From Pseudomonadota bacterium (GTDB taxonomy: Bacteria > Pseudomonadota > Alphaproteobacteria > UBA2136 > JASBTF01), in contig JASBTF010000002.1 in assembly GCA_030148545.1 (NCBI GenBank), forward strand, positions 485,218-549,217: a stretch of 64,000 nucleotides of DNA, given 5' to 3'. A program made the position numbers and the translations under genes. The notes beneath the pieces were generated by a model. That model was not told the DNA's origin, made no database searches, and was given only the letters and a program-made list of their open reading frames with translations. The first letter of the stretch is position 1; the number at the start of each line of letters is the position of its first letter. Below, in pieces: positions 46,303-55,107 of the stretch.

Positions 46303-48051
46303 ATGCGTTTGCTCGGCCAATTGCTCCTTGTTCTACTTATTAGCTTACTGTTTGTACCTGTTTTGCTGTGGTTGGTGGTAGAGCTGTGGATTGCCTACCC
46401 ACCACAGGCCGACCTAGTACCAGCTAAAGCTGCCGCCATGGCACGTATTTGGCAAAATATGGGCTTAAATGGCTTTGGTTATTTAGTTGGTTTTTACCGC
46501 GACATTATGGTGGGCGTTTGGCCGCTGTGGCTTGTTGGCTTTTTGGGTGTGGCCGTTGCTGTGGTGCTCATGCTTATTTCTCGCCTACAGCAGCAGGCAG
46601 GCCCGTACCTTAAGCGTATTCACCAGCTGGAGGCACATTTGAGCCAAGCAACGCGTGAACAACGCATGACACAAGAACAGCTGCAAACCTATAACACGCG
46701 CCTTATCGCCAGCTATGCCGAGAGCCGTACTGGGCTAATTGAACTAGCTCCTTCTGGACAAATTGTACAGTTAAATAAAGCTGCCATGCGCTTGCTACAT
46801 AAATGGAGCGGCACAACCGAGCCATTGGAACAAAAAGTGTTGCAGCTAGTGCTACCAGATTACGCTAATACGGCGCTAGCAACAGCCGTACATAACAGCC
46901 TTGCCGAAGGTGCAGCTTGGGAGGGGGAAGTTACTTTACCAAGCCTGCAAGCGCATGCGTATTCACGCGTGTTCCCGTCGGTTGGTGGTGCGTTCATGAC
47001 CTTGCGTGACATTAGCCATAAATACCAAGATGAATCTGCCGTATATGCTGACCAGGCCGCGCTTTCTGCATTGTTAAACAACATGCCATTGCCAGCAGCT
47101 GTGTTGGACCAAGATTGGTGCTATTTGCGTGTTTCCAAAGCGTGGGGACAGCAGTTCCGCATTGCTGAAGACCATGTAGAAGGCCAATACCACTTTGACC
47201 ATATGGCAAGTTTCCCCCGTGCTCGGGAGGAGCTAGAACAGCTGGTGCAAAGCAAACAAGCTCAGGGCGAAGAACCACTTAAATTTGGTGACCAAGAAGA
47301 ATGGTACCGCTGGCAAGTAACCCCCTGGCGCGACCAAGCCAGTAACCGTGGTGGTTATATTTTGAGCGCAGAGGTTATTACCGAGCAGGCGCAAACCAAA
47401 AACCGTTTGGCAAGCCAACTCCAGCAAGAACATAAACTGGCCTACCACGATGTACTTACTGGGTTGCCAAACCGCCAGCTGTTCTACGATCGACTGAATT
47501 TGGGATTAGCACAGGCTTATCGCCAGTTGAGTCGCGTGGGCCTTATGTTCCTCGACTTAGATGGCTTTAAAAGCGTGAACGATACCCACGGCCACGATGC
47601 AGGGGATATTTTGCTGAAGGAAGTTTCTGAGCGTTTAAAAAGCTGTGTGCGCAAAACCGACACTGTTGCCCGTTTGGGTGGGGACGAGTTTACCATTATC
47701 CTCTCTGCCGTACGCAGTGCTGAGGATGTGGTCATGGTGGCCAATAAGGTGATTGAGCGCATTAACCTGCCATACCCCATTATGGATAAAGAGCTACATG
47801 TAGGTACCAGTATTGGTATTGCCATGTACCCCGATGATGGCGCCAGTGCTGGTGACCTGCTAACTCTGGCTGATGAAGCAATGTATGACGCCAAGCACAG
47901 CGGTAAAAACCAGTACCGATTTATTTCTGAGCTGAAGGAAAAGCAGCAAGCCGAAGGTGGTAAAGCCGAACCAGAACAGGTAGACCCTACTGAACGGCGT
48001 GCTCCAGTTGAAGAAGAACAGAAAAAAGAAGCCGAAAAAAAATCGGTGTAA
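46303..48051 (+). CDS. Membrane PAS-GGDEF diguanylate cyclase
   Basis: 582 aa. Two N-terminal helices (LLLVLLISLLFVPVLLWLVV and PLWLVGFLGVAVAVVLMLI) flank a short periplasmic loop, then a coiled coil (~110-140), two PAS-like segments (~145-240 and ~255-370) and GGDEF from about 390 (DVLTGLPNRQLFYDRL, RLGGDEFTIIL, with I-site RKTD). A Lys/Glu tail ends the protein. No ribosome site; TATATA six nt before the ATG suggests a leaderless start. No EAL domain. Confidence 0.88.
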   Translation: MRLLGQLLLVLLISLLFVPVLLWLVVELWIAYPPQADLVPAKAAAMARIWQNMGLNGFGYLVGFYRDIMVGVWPLWLVGFLGVAVAVVLMLISRLQQQAGPYLKRIHQLEAHLSQATREQRMTQEQLQTYNTRLIASYAESRTGLIELAPSGQIVQLNKAAMRLLHKWSGTTEPLEQKVLQLVLPDYANTALATAVHNSLAEGAAWEGEVTLPSLQAHAYSRVFPSVGGAFMTLRDISHKYQDESAVYADQAALSALLNNMPLPAAVLDQDWCYLRVSKAWGQQFRIAEDHVEGQYHFDHMASFPRAREELEQLVQSKQAQGEEPLKFGDQEEWYRWQVTPWRDQASNRGGYILSAEVITEQAQTKNRLASQLQQEHKLAYHDVLTGLPNRQLFYDRLNLGLAQAYRQLSRVGLMFLDLDGFKSVNDTHGHDAGDILLKEVSERLKSCVRKTDTVARLGGDEFTIILSAVRSAEDVVMVANKVIERINLPYPIMDKELHVGTSIGIAMYPDDGASAGDLLTLADEAMYDAKHSGKNQYRFISELKEKQQAEGGKAEPEQVDPTERRAPVEEEQKKEAEKKSV

Positions 48052-48156
48052 CCCCCTTGCAACGTGGGAACAAGGCCCTACATGGATAGTAGGAACAAAG
48101 ATTGACAACAGCAGTAGAAATTGCATACGCTAGTAGATATTGGAACGGGAGTAACG

Positions 48157-48390
48157 ATGATGAGTAATACACAACAGATTTTTGACCAGCTTTTTAGCAG
48201 CATGGTGCTGCCTGTTAAGCCTGCAATTCAGGCTACTGGCGCCAAAATTGATGTGACCGACCCAGGCACAGTGCAAATGGCAGAAGGCTTTGAAGGTTAC
48301 ACAGGTGATGACATGTTGGCCAATGCTGGTTTTCAGCACGAAGAAGCACAAAGCGGCACACAACAGGAATTACATGCTGAAAAAGAGTAA
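48157..48390 (+). CDS. Small acidic hypothetical protein
   Basis: 77 aa, MMSNTQQIFDQLFSSMVLPV..., soluble and acidic, no signal or helix, no known motif that I recognise. GGGAG lies 6 nt upstream of tandem ATGs. Own terminator follows. Confidence 0.6.
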   Translation: MMSNTQQIFDQLFSSMVLPVKPAIQATGAKIDVTDPGTVQMAEGFEGYTGDDMLANAGFQHEEAQSGTQQELHAEKE

Positions 48391-48418
48391 AAATTCAGCA
48401 TCATTCAGCATATTTAAG

Positions 48419-48445
48419 AACCGCTGCTTGGCAGCGGTTTTTTTT
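48419..48445 (+). terminator. Terminator overlapping the next promoter
   Basis: AACCGCTGC-ttg-GCAGCGGTT stem and T-run. The TTGGCA at 48428-48433 inside its loop and right arm also serves as a -35 for the next gene. Confidence 0.85.
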
Positions 48446-48455
48446 GTGCTAAACT
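48428..48455 (+). promoter_or_regulatory. Promoter of the YbjQ-like gene, leaderless arrangement
   Basis: -35 TTGGCA (48428-48433), 16-nt spacer, extended -10 TGCTAAACT with TAAACT at 48450-48455, then 6 nt to the ATG at 48462. Confidence 0.6.
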
Positions 48456-48461
48456 CCGTTT

Positions 48462-48791
48462 ATGTTGATTACCACTGCCCCATTTGTTGAAGGTTACCGC
48501 ATTAAACGTTACGGCCCACTGGTGTGTGCCGAGGCGGTGATGGGTACTAACTTGTTTAAAGACTATTTTGCCAAAGTGCGTGACGTTGTGGGTGGTCGCT
48601 CTGGCTCTTTCCAAAACGCACTGGCCGATGCCCGTGAGAGCATTCTGCACGAGGTGCAAGTGCAGGCCAAAAAGGCCGACTGTAATGCCATTATCGCCAT
48701 TGATATCGACTACGGCGAGGTAAGCGGTTCCAACAAAACCATGCTCATGGTGGCGGTGCAGGGCACTGCTGTATACATCGAACCTGCTTAG
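48462..48791 (+). CDS. YbjQ/UPF0145 family protein
   Basis: 109-aa soluble pentamer-type protein. Family features: GYRIKRYGPLVCAEAVMGTNLFKDYFAKVRDVVGGRSGSF, then ARESILHEVQVQAKKADCNAIIAIDIDY. Sometimes annotated as heavy-metal binding; function unproven. Leaderless-looking start. Confidence 0.8.
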   Translation: MLITTAPFVEGYRIKRYGPLVCAEAVMGTNLFKDYFAKVRDVVGGRSGSFQNALADARESILHEVQVQAKKADCNAIIAIDIDYGEVSGSNKTMLMVAVQGTAVYIEPA

Positions 48792-48871
48792 CGGTTATTT
48801 GTTAGCTATTTTTAGGGTAGTTGGATATTTCAGCTTGCAATTTAGCGTACATTTTTCTACAAAGCAGCCAC

Positions 48872-48948
48872 GGCCGAGTGGTGAAGTGGCTTAACACAGC
48901 GGTTTGCAAAACCGTCATTCGCGGGTTCGAATCCCGCCTCGGCCTCCA
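48872..48948 (+). tRNA. tRNA-Cys (GCA)
   Basis: 77 nt with acceptor GGCCGAG/CTCGGCC, anticodon loop TTGCAAA with GCA, T-arm GGGTTCGAATCCC and encoded CCA. A duplicate of its 3' end lies 237 bp downstream. Confidence 0.95.
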
Positions 48949-49188
48949 TTTCAAATACCTTCGCGGTTGGCAAAGCCACCGCTTGGTACCAAGAAGTATC
49001 TTGGAACTCCGCCAACCAAGTCGCGCAGCGACCTTGGGATGGCGATGATTACACAACTTCAGAAGTGGGATGAGAACCCGCGATGCGGGTTCGTAGCGGA
49101 GGCAGCACGCCGGAGCAGACGTGCTATAGGCACGCCCGTAGGGTGGGGCGCAGCAGGCGCTCCATCAATCCCGCCTCGGCCTCCATTT
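48930..49188. mobile_element. Small insertion between duplicated tRNA-Cys ends
   Basis: A 22-bp direct repeat from the tRNA-Cys 3' end (48930-48951 and 49167-49188) encloses about 215 bp with no gene. The interior has a reverse copy of the dispersed repeat and a GC-rich end. Looks like a remnant or non-autonomous integration at the tRNA. The second copy overlaps the rluD stop codon. Confidence 0.6.
48958..49046 (-). repeat. Dispersed intergenic repeat, copy D (reverse)
   Basis: In reverse complement: GCCATCCCAAGGTCGCTGCG, then GGTTGGCGGAGTTCCAAG, ending GGTGGCTTTGCCAACCGC; matches copies B and E best. Confidence 0.65.
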
Positions 49189-50143
49189 ATATTTCTTTCA
49201 ATTGTTGAATCAATGTTGCCATATCGGCAGGTGGTTGCTGCTCAAAGCGCATGTTTTGGCCGCTTACGGGGTGGGTAAAGCCCAATGTGGTGGCGTGGAG
49301 CATTTGGCGGTGGGTGTTTTTAATGGTGGTAAGTACTTCTTCTGGCAGATGCTTAAGTACACGCGGGCGGCCGTAAACAGGGTCTCCCACCAAGGGGTGG
49401 CCATGGTGCGCTATATGTACGCGAATTTGGTGTGTGCGACCGGTAAACAGCTTGCAGGTCACCAGTGCTAGCGGGCCGGAGAAGGTAGCTTGCACGTTGT
49501 ATTTAGTGCGGGCAGGCTTGCCGCTGTTCTCCACCACCGCCATTTTTTTACGATCCTTAGGGTGGCGGCCAATATTCCCTTCAATCTCAGCAATATTTGG
49601 CTGCGGGTGGCCATACACCAGCGCGGTGTACTGCCGCTCAATAGTGCGGTCAGCAAACTGGGCGGAAAGGTGTTGGTGCGCGGCATCGTTTTTGGCAACT
49701 ACCACCAAACCAGATGTATCCTTATCCAGCCGGTGCACCAAACCTGGGCGCTCCACACCACCAATGCCAGAAAGGTCGGTACAGTAATGCAGTAGGGCAT
49801 TTACCAAGGTACCGCTATAGTTCCCCGGCGCTGGGTGCATGGTGAGCCCAGCAGGCTTATTAATCACCAGTAAATCCGCATCCTCATACACCACGTCTAG
49901 CGGAATATCCTCCGCCTCAATGGTGGTTGGCTCAGCTGGTGGTTCATGCACGGTTAGGCAGTCGCCTTCCTTCACCTTATAGGTTTTGCTGGTGAAGGGA
50001 ATATCGTTGAGTTCCACATAGCCCTGTTGCAGCAAGCTTTGCAGCCGTGTGCGACTAAGCGTAGGCAAGCTACTTGCCAAATATTTATCTAATCGCTGGC
50101 CTTGGTGCGCCGCTTCAATTGGGGGCAGGGTGTGGGTCTCCAT
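49187..50143 (-). CDS. rluD: RluD-family 23S rRNA pseudouridine synthase
   Basis: Makes pseudouridines in 23S rRNA helix 69 by family. 318 aa: N-terminal S4 domain (QGQRLDKYLASSLPTLSRTRLQSLLQQGYVELN), then catalytic domain with VINKPAGLTMHPAP, catalytic Asp in GLVHRLDKDTSGLVVVAK and TGRTHQIRVHIAHHGHPLVGD. ATG at 50143 gives the normal N-terminus; no ribosome site, but an extended -10-like TGCTACAAA precedes it. RluA-family paralogues cannot be fully excluded. Confidence 0.88.
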   Translation of the reverse strand: METHTLPPIEAAHQGQRLDKYLASSLPTLSRTRLQSLLQQGYVELNDIPFTSKTYKVKEGDCLTVHEPPAEPTTIEAEDIPLDVVYEDADLLVINKPAGLTMHPAPGNYSGTLVNALLHYCTDLSGIGGVERPGLVHRLDKDTSGLVVVAKNDAAHQHLSAQFADRTIERQYTALVYGHPQPNIAEIEGNIGRHPKDRKKMAVVENSGKPARTKYNVQATFSGPLALVTCKLFTGRTHQIRVHIAHHGHPLVGDPVYGRPRVLKHLPEEVLTTIKNTHRQMLHATTLGFTHPVSGQNMRFEQQPPADMATLIQQLKEI

Positions 50144-50333
50144 GCGGCTTTGTAGCACAAAATAGATATCGGCATAAGCCATGTTGTTTACCATGGCTTT
50201 GCCGACCACGAGAGCATGATAAAATCTTGACAGCGTATACGGAAATAGCTAAACACCATCTACCTCGTTAATACGTGGGGCCGATCCCGGCGGCAGGGCG
50301 CTGTCGGTGGCAATTGAAAAAAGGACAATGAAT

Positions 50334-50993
50334 ATGAGTACTATTCCTGCTCAAAGCCGTACCGAAACCGGTAAAGGTATTTCCCGCAAACTACGCCGTG
50401 ATGGCCGTATTCCTGTAACTGTTTACGGTAGTGGTGATCCAATTAATTTATCTATGGCAGCTAATGATTTGCTGCGTAGCGTACGTGCTGGTGCGTTTTG
50501 GACCACCAAACACACTTTGGATATTGATGGTAAAGACAAGCTAGATGTTTTGGCACGTGATGTACAAACCCACGTGGTGAATGGCCTGCCAATGCACGCT
50601 GACTTCATGCGCTTTGATGCGAAGAAGCAAGTACGTGTGAACGTGACTGTACGTGTAACTGGTGAAGACCAGTCTCCAGGTCTGCTTAAAGGTGGTGTAC
50701 TACAGTTGGTACGCTCCGACATTGAAATGGTATGTCGTGCCGATAGTATTCCAAACGAATTGGTAATTAGCATGGCAGGCACCGACATTGGTGACAGCGT
50801 GCACATGAGCAGCATTGAGTTGCCAGAAGGCGTACGCCCAGCTATTGCTGACCGTGACTTTACCGTAGCCAGCGTGGTGGGTACCCGTACCTCTACCATG
50901 GCTAACTTGGCCGAAGGCGAAGAAGGCGCAGACGCTGATGCAGAAGGCGCAGAAGGTGCTGAAGAAGGCGGCGAAGAAAAAGCTGCTGAATAA
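50334..50993 (+). CDS. rplY: Ribosomal protein bL25 (CTC form)
   Basis: 5S rRNA-binding protein, 219 aa, with the L25 domain (TGKGISRKLRRDGRIPVTVYG) and the C-terminal TL5/CTC beta domain, ending in an acidic Ala/Glu tail. AAGGA 8 nt upstream of the ATG at 50334 decides it over nearby ATGs. Followed by pth, the usual pair. Confidence 0.93.
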   Translation: MSTIPAQSRTETGKGISRKLRRDGRIPVTVYGSGDPINLSMAANDLLRSVRAGAFWTTKHTLDIDGKDKLDVLARDVQTHVVNGLPMHADFMRFDAKKQVRVNVTVRVTGEDQSPGLLKGGVLQLVRSDIEMVCRADSIPNELVISMAGTDIGDSVHMSSIELPEGVRPAIADRDFTVASVVGTRTSTMANLAEGEEGADADAEGAEGAEEGGEEKAAE

Positions 50994-51011
50994 GTATCCC
51001 GCTTATTTGGA

Positions 51012-51042
51012 AAGGTCGGCATTGCCGGCCTTTTCTTTTTGC
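51012..51042 (+). terminator. rplY terminator
   Basis: AAGGTCGGC-att-GCCGGCCTT stem, then TTCTTTTT. Confidence 0.75.
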
Positions 51043-51064
51043 TAAGAGCTTGGTACAAGTGCGT

Positions 51065-51598
51065 ATGAAATTAATTGTTGGTTTAGGCAACCCCGGTAGT
51101 GAATATGCATCCACGCGCCACAATGTGGGCTGGATGGTGATTGATAAATTGGCCGAGCAGTTTGGCGCCCGTGCCTGGCAGGGTAAGTTTAAGGGTCGTT
51201 ATAGTGCGAGCACTATTGATGGTGCTAAGGTAGGCTTCCTCAAGCCGGAAACATTTATGAACCTATCGGGTGAGTCGGTACGGGCGGCTATGGATTTCTT
51301 CAAAATCACGCCAGCTGATGTGATTGTTATTCATGATGAACTAGACCTCGACTTTGGTGATATTCGTACCAAGGTTGGTGGTGGCACAGCGGGGCACAAT
51401 GGGCTGAAGTCTATTAAGCAGCATTTGGGCACGCTAGATTTTGCGCGTGTACGCTTTGGTGTTGGCCACCCTAGCGATAAAAACCGCGTAAGCAGCTACG
51501 TGCTGAATGATTTCAGCAAAGAAGAAGCGCCTCAGCTGCCAGATTTACTAGGTGATGCAGCTAAAGCAACGGCAACAGTTTTAGAAAAGCTTCAGTGA
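51065..51598 (+). CDS. pth: Peptidyl-tRNA hydrolase
   Basis: Recycles tRNA from stalled peptidyl-tRNA; 177 aa. GLGNPGSEYASTRHNVGWMV has the catalytic His, then KPETFMNLSGESV and VIHDELDLDFGDIRTKVGGG. ATG at 51065. Confidence 0.95.
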   Translation: MKLIVGLGNPGSEYASTRHNVGWMVIDKLAEQFGARAWQGKFKGRYSASTIDGAKVGFLKPETFMNLSGESVRAAMDFFKITPADVIVIHDELDLDFGDIRTKVGGGTAGHNGLKSIKQHLGTLDFARVRFGVGHPSDKNRVSSYVLNDFSKEEAPQLPDLLGDAAKATATVLEKLQ

Positions 51599-51610
51599 AA
51601 ATAAAAGCAC

Positions 51611-51697
51611 CGACGTCATTCCCGTGAAAACGGGAATCCAGTTGGCAGGCACTGTACTTAACTCTCTAGATTCCCGCCTACGCGGGAATGACCAAGT
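51611..51697. repeat. REP-like inverted repeat pair
   Basis: Two hairpins in mirror arrangement: GTCATTCCCG...CGGGAATCCAG and CTAGATTCCCG...CGGGAATGAC. This ATTCCCG-type repeat family is widespread in proteobacterial intergenic DNA. It lies between convergent genes. Confidence 0.8.
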
Positions 51698-51734
51698 TAT
51701 GCATCACTTATCGTTATAGGCAAATTAAGGCGCG

Positions 51735-53456
51735 CTAAAATAAATCGCTATAAAGATTTTCCAACACGCCAATCGTGGGGTGTGGGGCGGTGCGCAGGCA
51801 TTGGTCCCAGCTGGCCATGGGTAGTGAAAACCCAGTTTTTTTGCGTTCAAAGTGGCCTTGAGGTAGGCAGCTTACAAAAGCATCCTTCAGCAATTTTTTG
51901 TTCATTTGCCACTGTGGCGGCAGGTTGAGCGCAAGCTCCACCACAGGTACGCTCAGTAATGGCACACGAACTTCTAAGCTTACGGCCATACTCACGCGAT
52001 CCATTTTGGTGAGGATATCATCCGGTAGGAAGGTATGAATATCCAGCCATTGCTGGCGCAGTGGGTGCGGTAAATCTTCGCGCCAGTGCGGGCGGAACGA
52101 CCATAAATCATCATAATCTTGCGGAATACCCAGCGGCTCTTTCCATAAATTACGCCAACTGGCAGGGAGGCCGCTGGCCAAAGCGTAATGGTGTTGTTCC
52201 AGTCCATCACGCGGGGTGAAAGGTTCCAAACGGTTGGCAGCCTTGCGGCCAAGTGGGCCAGCATAGTGGCGAAGTAAGCTGAGGAAAGGACGCCACGCTG
52301 GAATTTGCAAAGCGCTAGGTTGCTGTTGGTACCAGCGGTAGCCAGCAAATAGCTCGTCGCCACCGTCACCACTTAAGGCCACGGTTACATGCTCACGCGC
52401 GGCTTTGCACACCAAGTAACTTGGCCACGCAGATGTATCAGAAAATGGTTGGTCGTACCACTGGTGCAGTTGCTCTAGCGAGAAATCCTGTTGTTGCAGG
52501 TCGTAGCTGAGTTTATGGTGCTCAATATTTAAGTGGTTTGCAACGGCTGTTGCCTCGGCTGTCTCATCACGGTGGCTACCGTTAAAGCCAACAGTGTAGG
52601 CGGCAATGTTGGGGTTTTCCTCTGCTGCTGCGGCAATCACGCAGGCGCTATCCACCCCACCGCTGAGGAAGAAGCCCAGCGGCACATCCGCCACTTGTTG
52701 ATCTTTTACTGCTTTGATCACAGCGTGGCGAATGTAATCGCTCGCCTGTACCTCGTTAATGTAGTCAGGGAAGGTGAGCTCAGGCTCCCAATAGCGCCAC
52801 ATGTGTTGGCTGTGGTCGGTAAGGTTAATGGTGAGCGCATGTGCAGCAGGGAGCTGCTTAACCTCGTTATACAGTGTTTTAGGGGTTGGGATATAACGGT
52901 AGGTCAAAAAGTCGTACAGAGCGGTATTATCAACCGTTAAATTATCCCACAGGGCAGTGAGTGCCTTAAGCTCGCTGGCAAAGGCAAATTGCCCATTATG
53001 CAAGCCATAGAGCATCGGTTTAATGCCCAGTTGGTCGCGCACCAAGTGCAGTTGGCCTTGTTTTGCATCGTACAGCACAATAGCAAACATACCATCTAGC
53101 TTGCTGAGTAGCTTTTGTAGTCCCCAACGTTGGTAGCCGTACAAAATGGCTTCGCCATCACCATCGCTGGTAAAGGTAACGCCTTCTTTAGCAAGCTCGT
53201 CACGTAGCTCGCGGAAGTTATAAATCTCTCCGTTAAAAATAAGGCTAATAGCACCATCGGGCGTGTGTAGTGGTTGGTCTGCTGCAGTGGAGAGGTCAAT
53301 AATGCTTAAGCGGCGATGTCCCAGAAAAATACCGGTACTTTCTTGGTAGTAATCATGGCCGCCATCGGGGCCACGGTGTGCCATAACGTCCCGTGCTGCG
53401 CGGGCGTGTTCCAGTTGAGTTTTAGGTAGGGCTGTAACCCCAAAAATACCGCACAT
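51735..53456 (-). CDS. asnB: Asparagine synthase (glutamine-hydrolysing)
   Basis: 573 aa. MCGIFGV gives the Cys2 nucleophile of the class II amidotransferase domain; RHRRLSIIDLS-type and FNGEIYNFRELR segments follow; the synthetase domain has the PP-loop FFLSGGVDSACV and ALSGDGGDELFAGYRWY. Could also amidate a surface sugar, as some homologues sit in polysaccharide loci, but no such locus is here. Starts 13 nt after the upstream gene. Confidence 0.9.
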   Translation of the reverse strand: MCGIFGVTALPKTQLEHARAARDVMAHRGPDGGHDYYQESTGIFLGHRRLSIIDLSTAADQPLHTPDGAISLIFNGEIYNFRELRDELAKEGVTFTSDGDGEAILYGYQRWGLQKLLSKLDGMFAIVLYDAKQGQLHLVRDQLGIKPMLYGLHNGQFAFASELKALTALWDNLTVDNTALYDFLTYRYIPTPKTLYNEVKQLPAAHALTINLTDHSQHMWRYWEPELTFPDYINEVQASDYIRHAVIKAVKDQQVADVPLGFFLSGGVDSACVIAAAAEENPNIAAYTVGFNGSHRDETAEATAVANHLNIEHHKLSYDLQQQDFSLEQLHQWYDQPFSDTSAWPSYLVCKAAREHVTVALSGDGGDELFAGYRWYQQQPSALQIPAWRPFLSLLRHYAGPLGRKAANRLEPFTPRDGLEQHHYALASGLPASWRNLWKEPLGIPQDYDDLWSFRPHWREDLPHPLRQQWLDIHTFLPDDILTKMDRVSMAVSLEVRVPLLSVPVVELALNLPPQWQMNKKLLKDAFVSCLPQGHFERKKTGFSLPMASWDQCLRTAPHPTIGVLENLYSDLF

Positions 53457-53468
53457 GGGTGTGACGCT

Positions 53469-54215
53469 CTACGTATTCAGCGTTTTCGCGCCAAGCTCAT
53501 CGGCGAGTTGTACAAAGGCTTGGTAGGCGTCATCCACTTGGGTGGCATCGGTACCACGAGCAACCAGCGATGTGCCGGGTACGTTTTCTACACGGAAAGG
53601 GTAAGAGCCAATGTCTAGCTCGTTAAAGCGTTGTTGGATAATTTCCAAATCTTCGCTGACTTGGCCTTCGGTCGCCATAACATCCAAGCTGCGGCTATGG
53701 AAAATTTCGCCGCGTTGTAGCAGTGGCACGCAAGCTTCGAACATGGCTTGGCAAATTTTGGGAATACCAGCTAGCACAAACACGTTATGCATTTTAGCGC
53801 CGGGATGTTTCGTAATTGGGTTATTTACCAGCTGCGCACCTTGTGGAAAATCTGCCATGCGGAACGTGGCTGGAGTAGCACGGTCGCCATAGCTCTGTTT
53901 AAAGCTTTCCACAGTTGGCACATGGCGTTCTAGCTCCACGCCAAAGGCTTCAGCCACGCAGGCCATGGTAATATCGTCGTGCGTGGGGCCAATACCGCCT
54001 GTGGTAAACACGTAGTCTGCCTGTTTGCGCAGTGTATTAATGGTGGTGACAATGGCGTCGTGGTCATCGGCAATAACGCGGGCTTCCTGCAGAGTAATGC
54101 CAAGCTCGTCCAAACGGCGGGCAATGTAATTAAGGTTTGCATCAGGTGTACGGCCACTTAGCAGCTCATTACCAATAAGAATAAGAGCAGCGGTGGGATT
54201 GTTATTTTTACTCAT
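53469..54215 (-). CDS. CinA/MoaB-like molybdopterin-binding domain protein
   Basis: 248 aa. ALILIGNELLSGRTPDANLNYIARRL and VFTTGGIGPTHDDITMACVAEAFG are the MoCF domain of CinA N-termini; the C-terminal nicotinamide-deamidase domain of full CinA is absent. In related stand-alone proteins the role is ADP-ribose pyrophosphatase or unknown. Overlaps the exonuclease gene by 8 nt and leads into asnB. Confidence 0.8.
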   Translation of the reverse strand: MSKNNNPTAALILIGNELLSGRTPDANLNYIARRLDELGITLQEARVIADDHDAIVTTINTLRKQADYVFTTGGIGPTHDDITMACVAEAFGVELERHVPTVESFKQSYGDRATPATFRMADFPQGAQLVNNPITKHPGAKMHNVFVLAGIPKICQAMFEACVPLLQRGEIFHSRSLDVMATEGQVSEDLEIIQQRFNELDIGSYPFRVENVPGTSLVARGTDATQVDDAYQAFVQLADELGAKTLNT

Positions 54216-55044
54216 GGGTAGATTCTGCCTCAGCTGTTTCCGGTTGCCAAGCTTCTAGAAATTCGCCTAGATGGGGGCGGTTTTCTATATCGTTTGCACA
54301 GTAGTGCGCGGCGTCTTCCATTGCGCGTTTAAAATCAGCGCTGTTGAGCACACCTGTATGGTGCTGCCAGTGCAGGTATACCAAGTAGGTGTTCAGCACA
54401 TCGGTTTCGCAGTAGTCGCGGATTTCTTTCAGCAAGCCATCATCGTACATGGTAGCTACTTTGCTGCCATCAATACCCAGTTTGCCGGGGAGGCCTAAAA
54501 TAGAGCACATTTCATTCAGTTTAAGGCCGCGGGTGGCAGCACCGTAGTTGGTAAGCACATCCAGTAAATCGCAGTGCCAGTCAGCGCTATAGCGGCTGTT
54601 GTAGCTGTTCCATTTATCGCCGCTTTGGTGTAGCCACGGCGCGGTGATGCCGTATTTCATGGCGCGGAATTGCAGTACAGGGAGGTCGAACGTGCGGCCA
54701 TTGTAGCTCACAAAGCGTGGCTTGGTACGGCTAAGGTGTTGGAACAAACCTTTAAGCAGTTCCTCTTCCGTTGCTTCCACACGGCCACCAGTGCGTAGCT
54801 CTTGCAAGTGGTAGCGCTCATTGCCGCCATCGCGTTCAATTTCTGCTTCTAAAAAGCTAATCGCCACGACCTTATGGAAAGGTTGGCGAGGAAAGCCATT
54901 ATTACCGTTAGTGATATCTAGGTGGTATTGCTCTAGCATATCGCGGCCTTGTGCTTCATCCTTAGGGTGTTCGCCTGTTAGGCTTGGTAGAACTTGGGTG
55001 TCGGGGACTGTTTCGATATCGAACACAAATAAACTTTGTAGCAT
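54208..55044 (-). CDS. PolB-type 3'-5' exonuclease
   Basis: 278 aa, ribonuclease H-like. LFVFDIETVPDT carries the first catalytic Asp-Glu pair, FVSYNGRTFDLPVLQFRA the second Asp, and DYCETDVLNTYLVYLHW the last Asp. No polymerase domain. Related stand-alone exonucleases occur in many alphaproteobacteria. The ATG at 55044 lies 6 nt after TATAAC. Confidence 0.82.
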   Translation of the reverse strand: MLQSLFVFDIETVPDTQVLPSLTGEHPKDEAQGRDMLEQYHLDITNGNNGFPRQPFHKVVAISFLEAEIERDGGNERYHLQELRTGGRVEATEEELLKGLFQHLSRTKPRFVSYNGRTFDLPVLQFRAMKYGITAPWLHQSGDKWNSYNSRYSADWHCDLLDVLTNYGAATRGLKLNEMCSILGLPGKLGIDGSKVATMYDDGLLKEIRDYCETDVLNTYLVYLHWQHHTGVLNSADFKRAMEDAAHYCANDIENRPHLGEFLEAWQPETAEAESTHE

Positions 55045-55050
55045 AAGGCT

Positions 55051-55079
55051 GTTATACGCCAAAAAAATGCCCCCGCCAA
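55051..55079 (-). promoter_or_regulatory. Exonuclease promoter inside upstream terminator
   Basis: Minus strand: -35 TTGGCG (55074-55079), 17-nt spacer, -10 TATAAC (55051-55056), 6 nt to the ATG. The -35 lies in the terminator hairpin of the previous gene. Confidence 0.55.
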
Positions 55080-55089
55080 TGGCGGGGGA
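55061..55089 (-). terminator. Terminator of the isochorismatase-like gene
   Basis: CCCCCGCC-at-GGCGGGGG-type stem with seven T downstream on the minus strand. Confidence 0.85.
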
Positions 55090-55107
55090 CTGTAAAAATG
55101 CGTTTAT

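Noticed and set aside
51611-51697. Insertion sequence remnant
   Set aside because: The paired ATTCCCG hairpins match REP-type repeats and no transposase piece is near.
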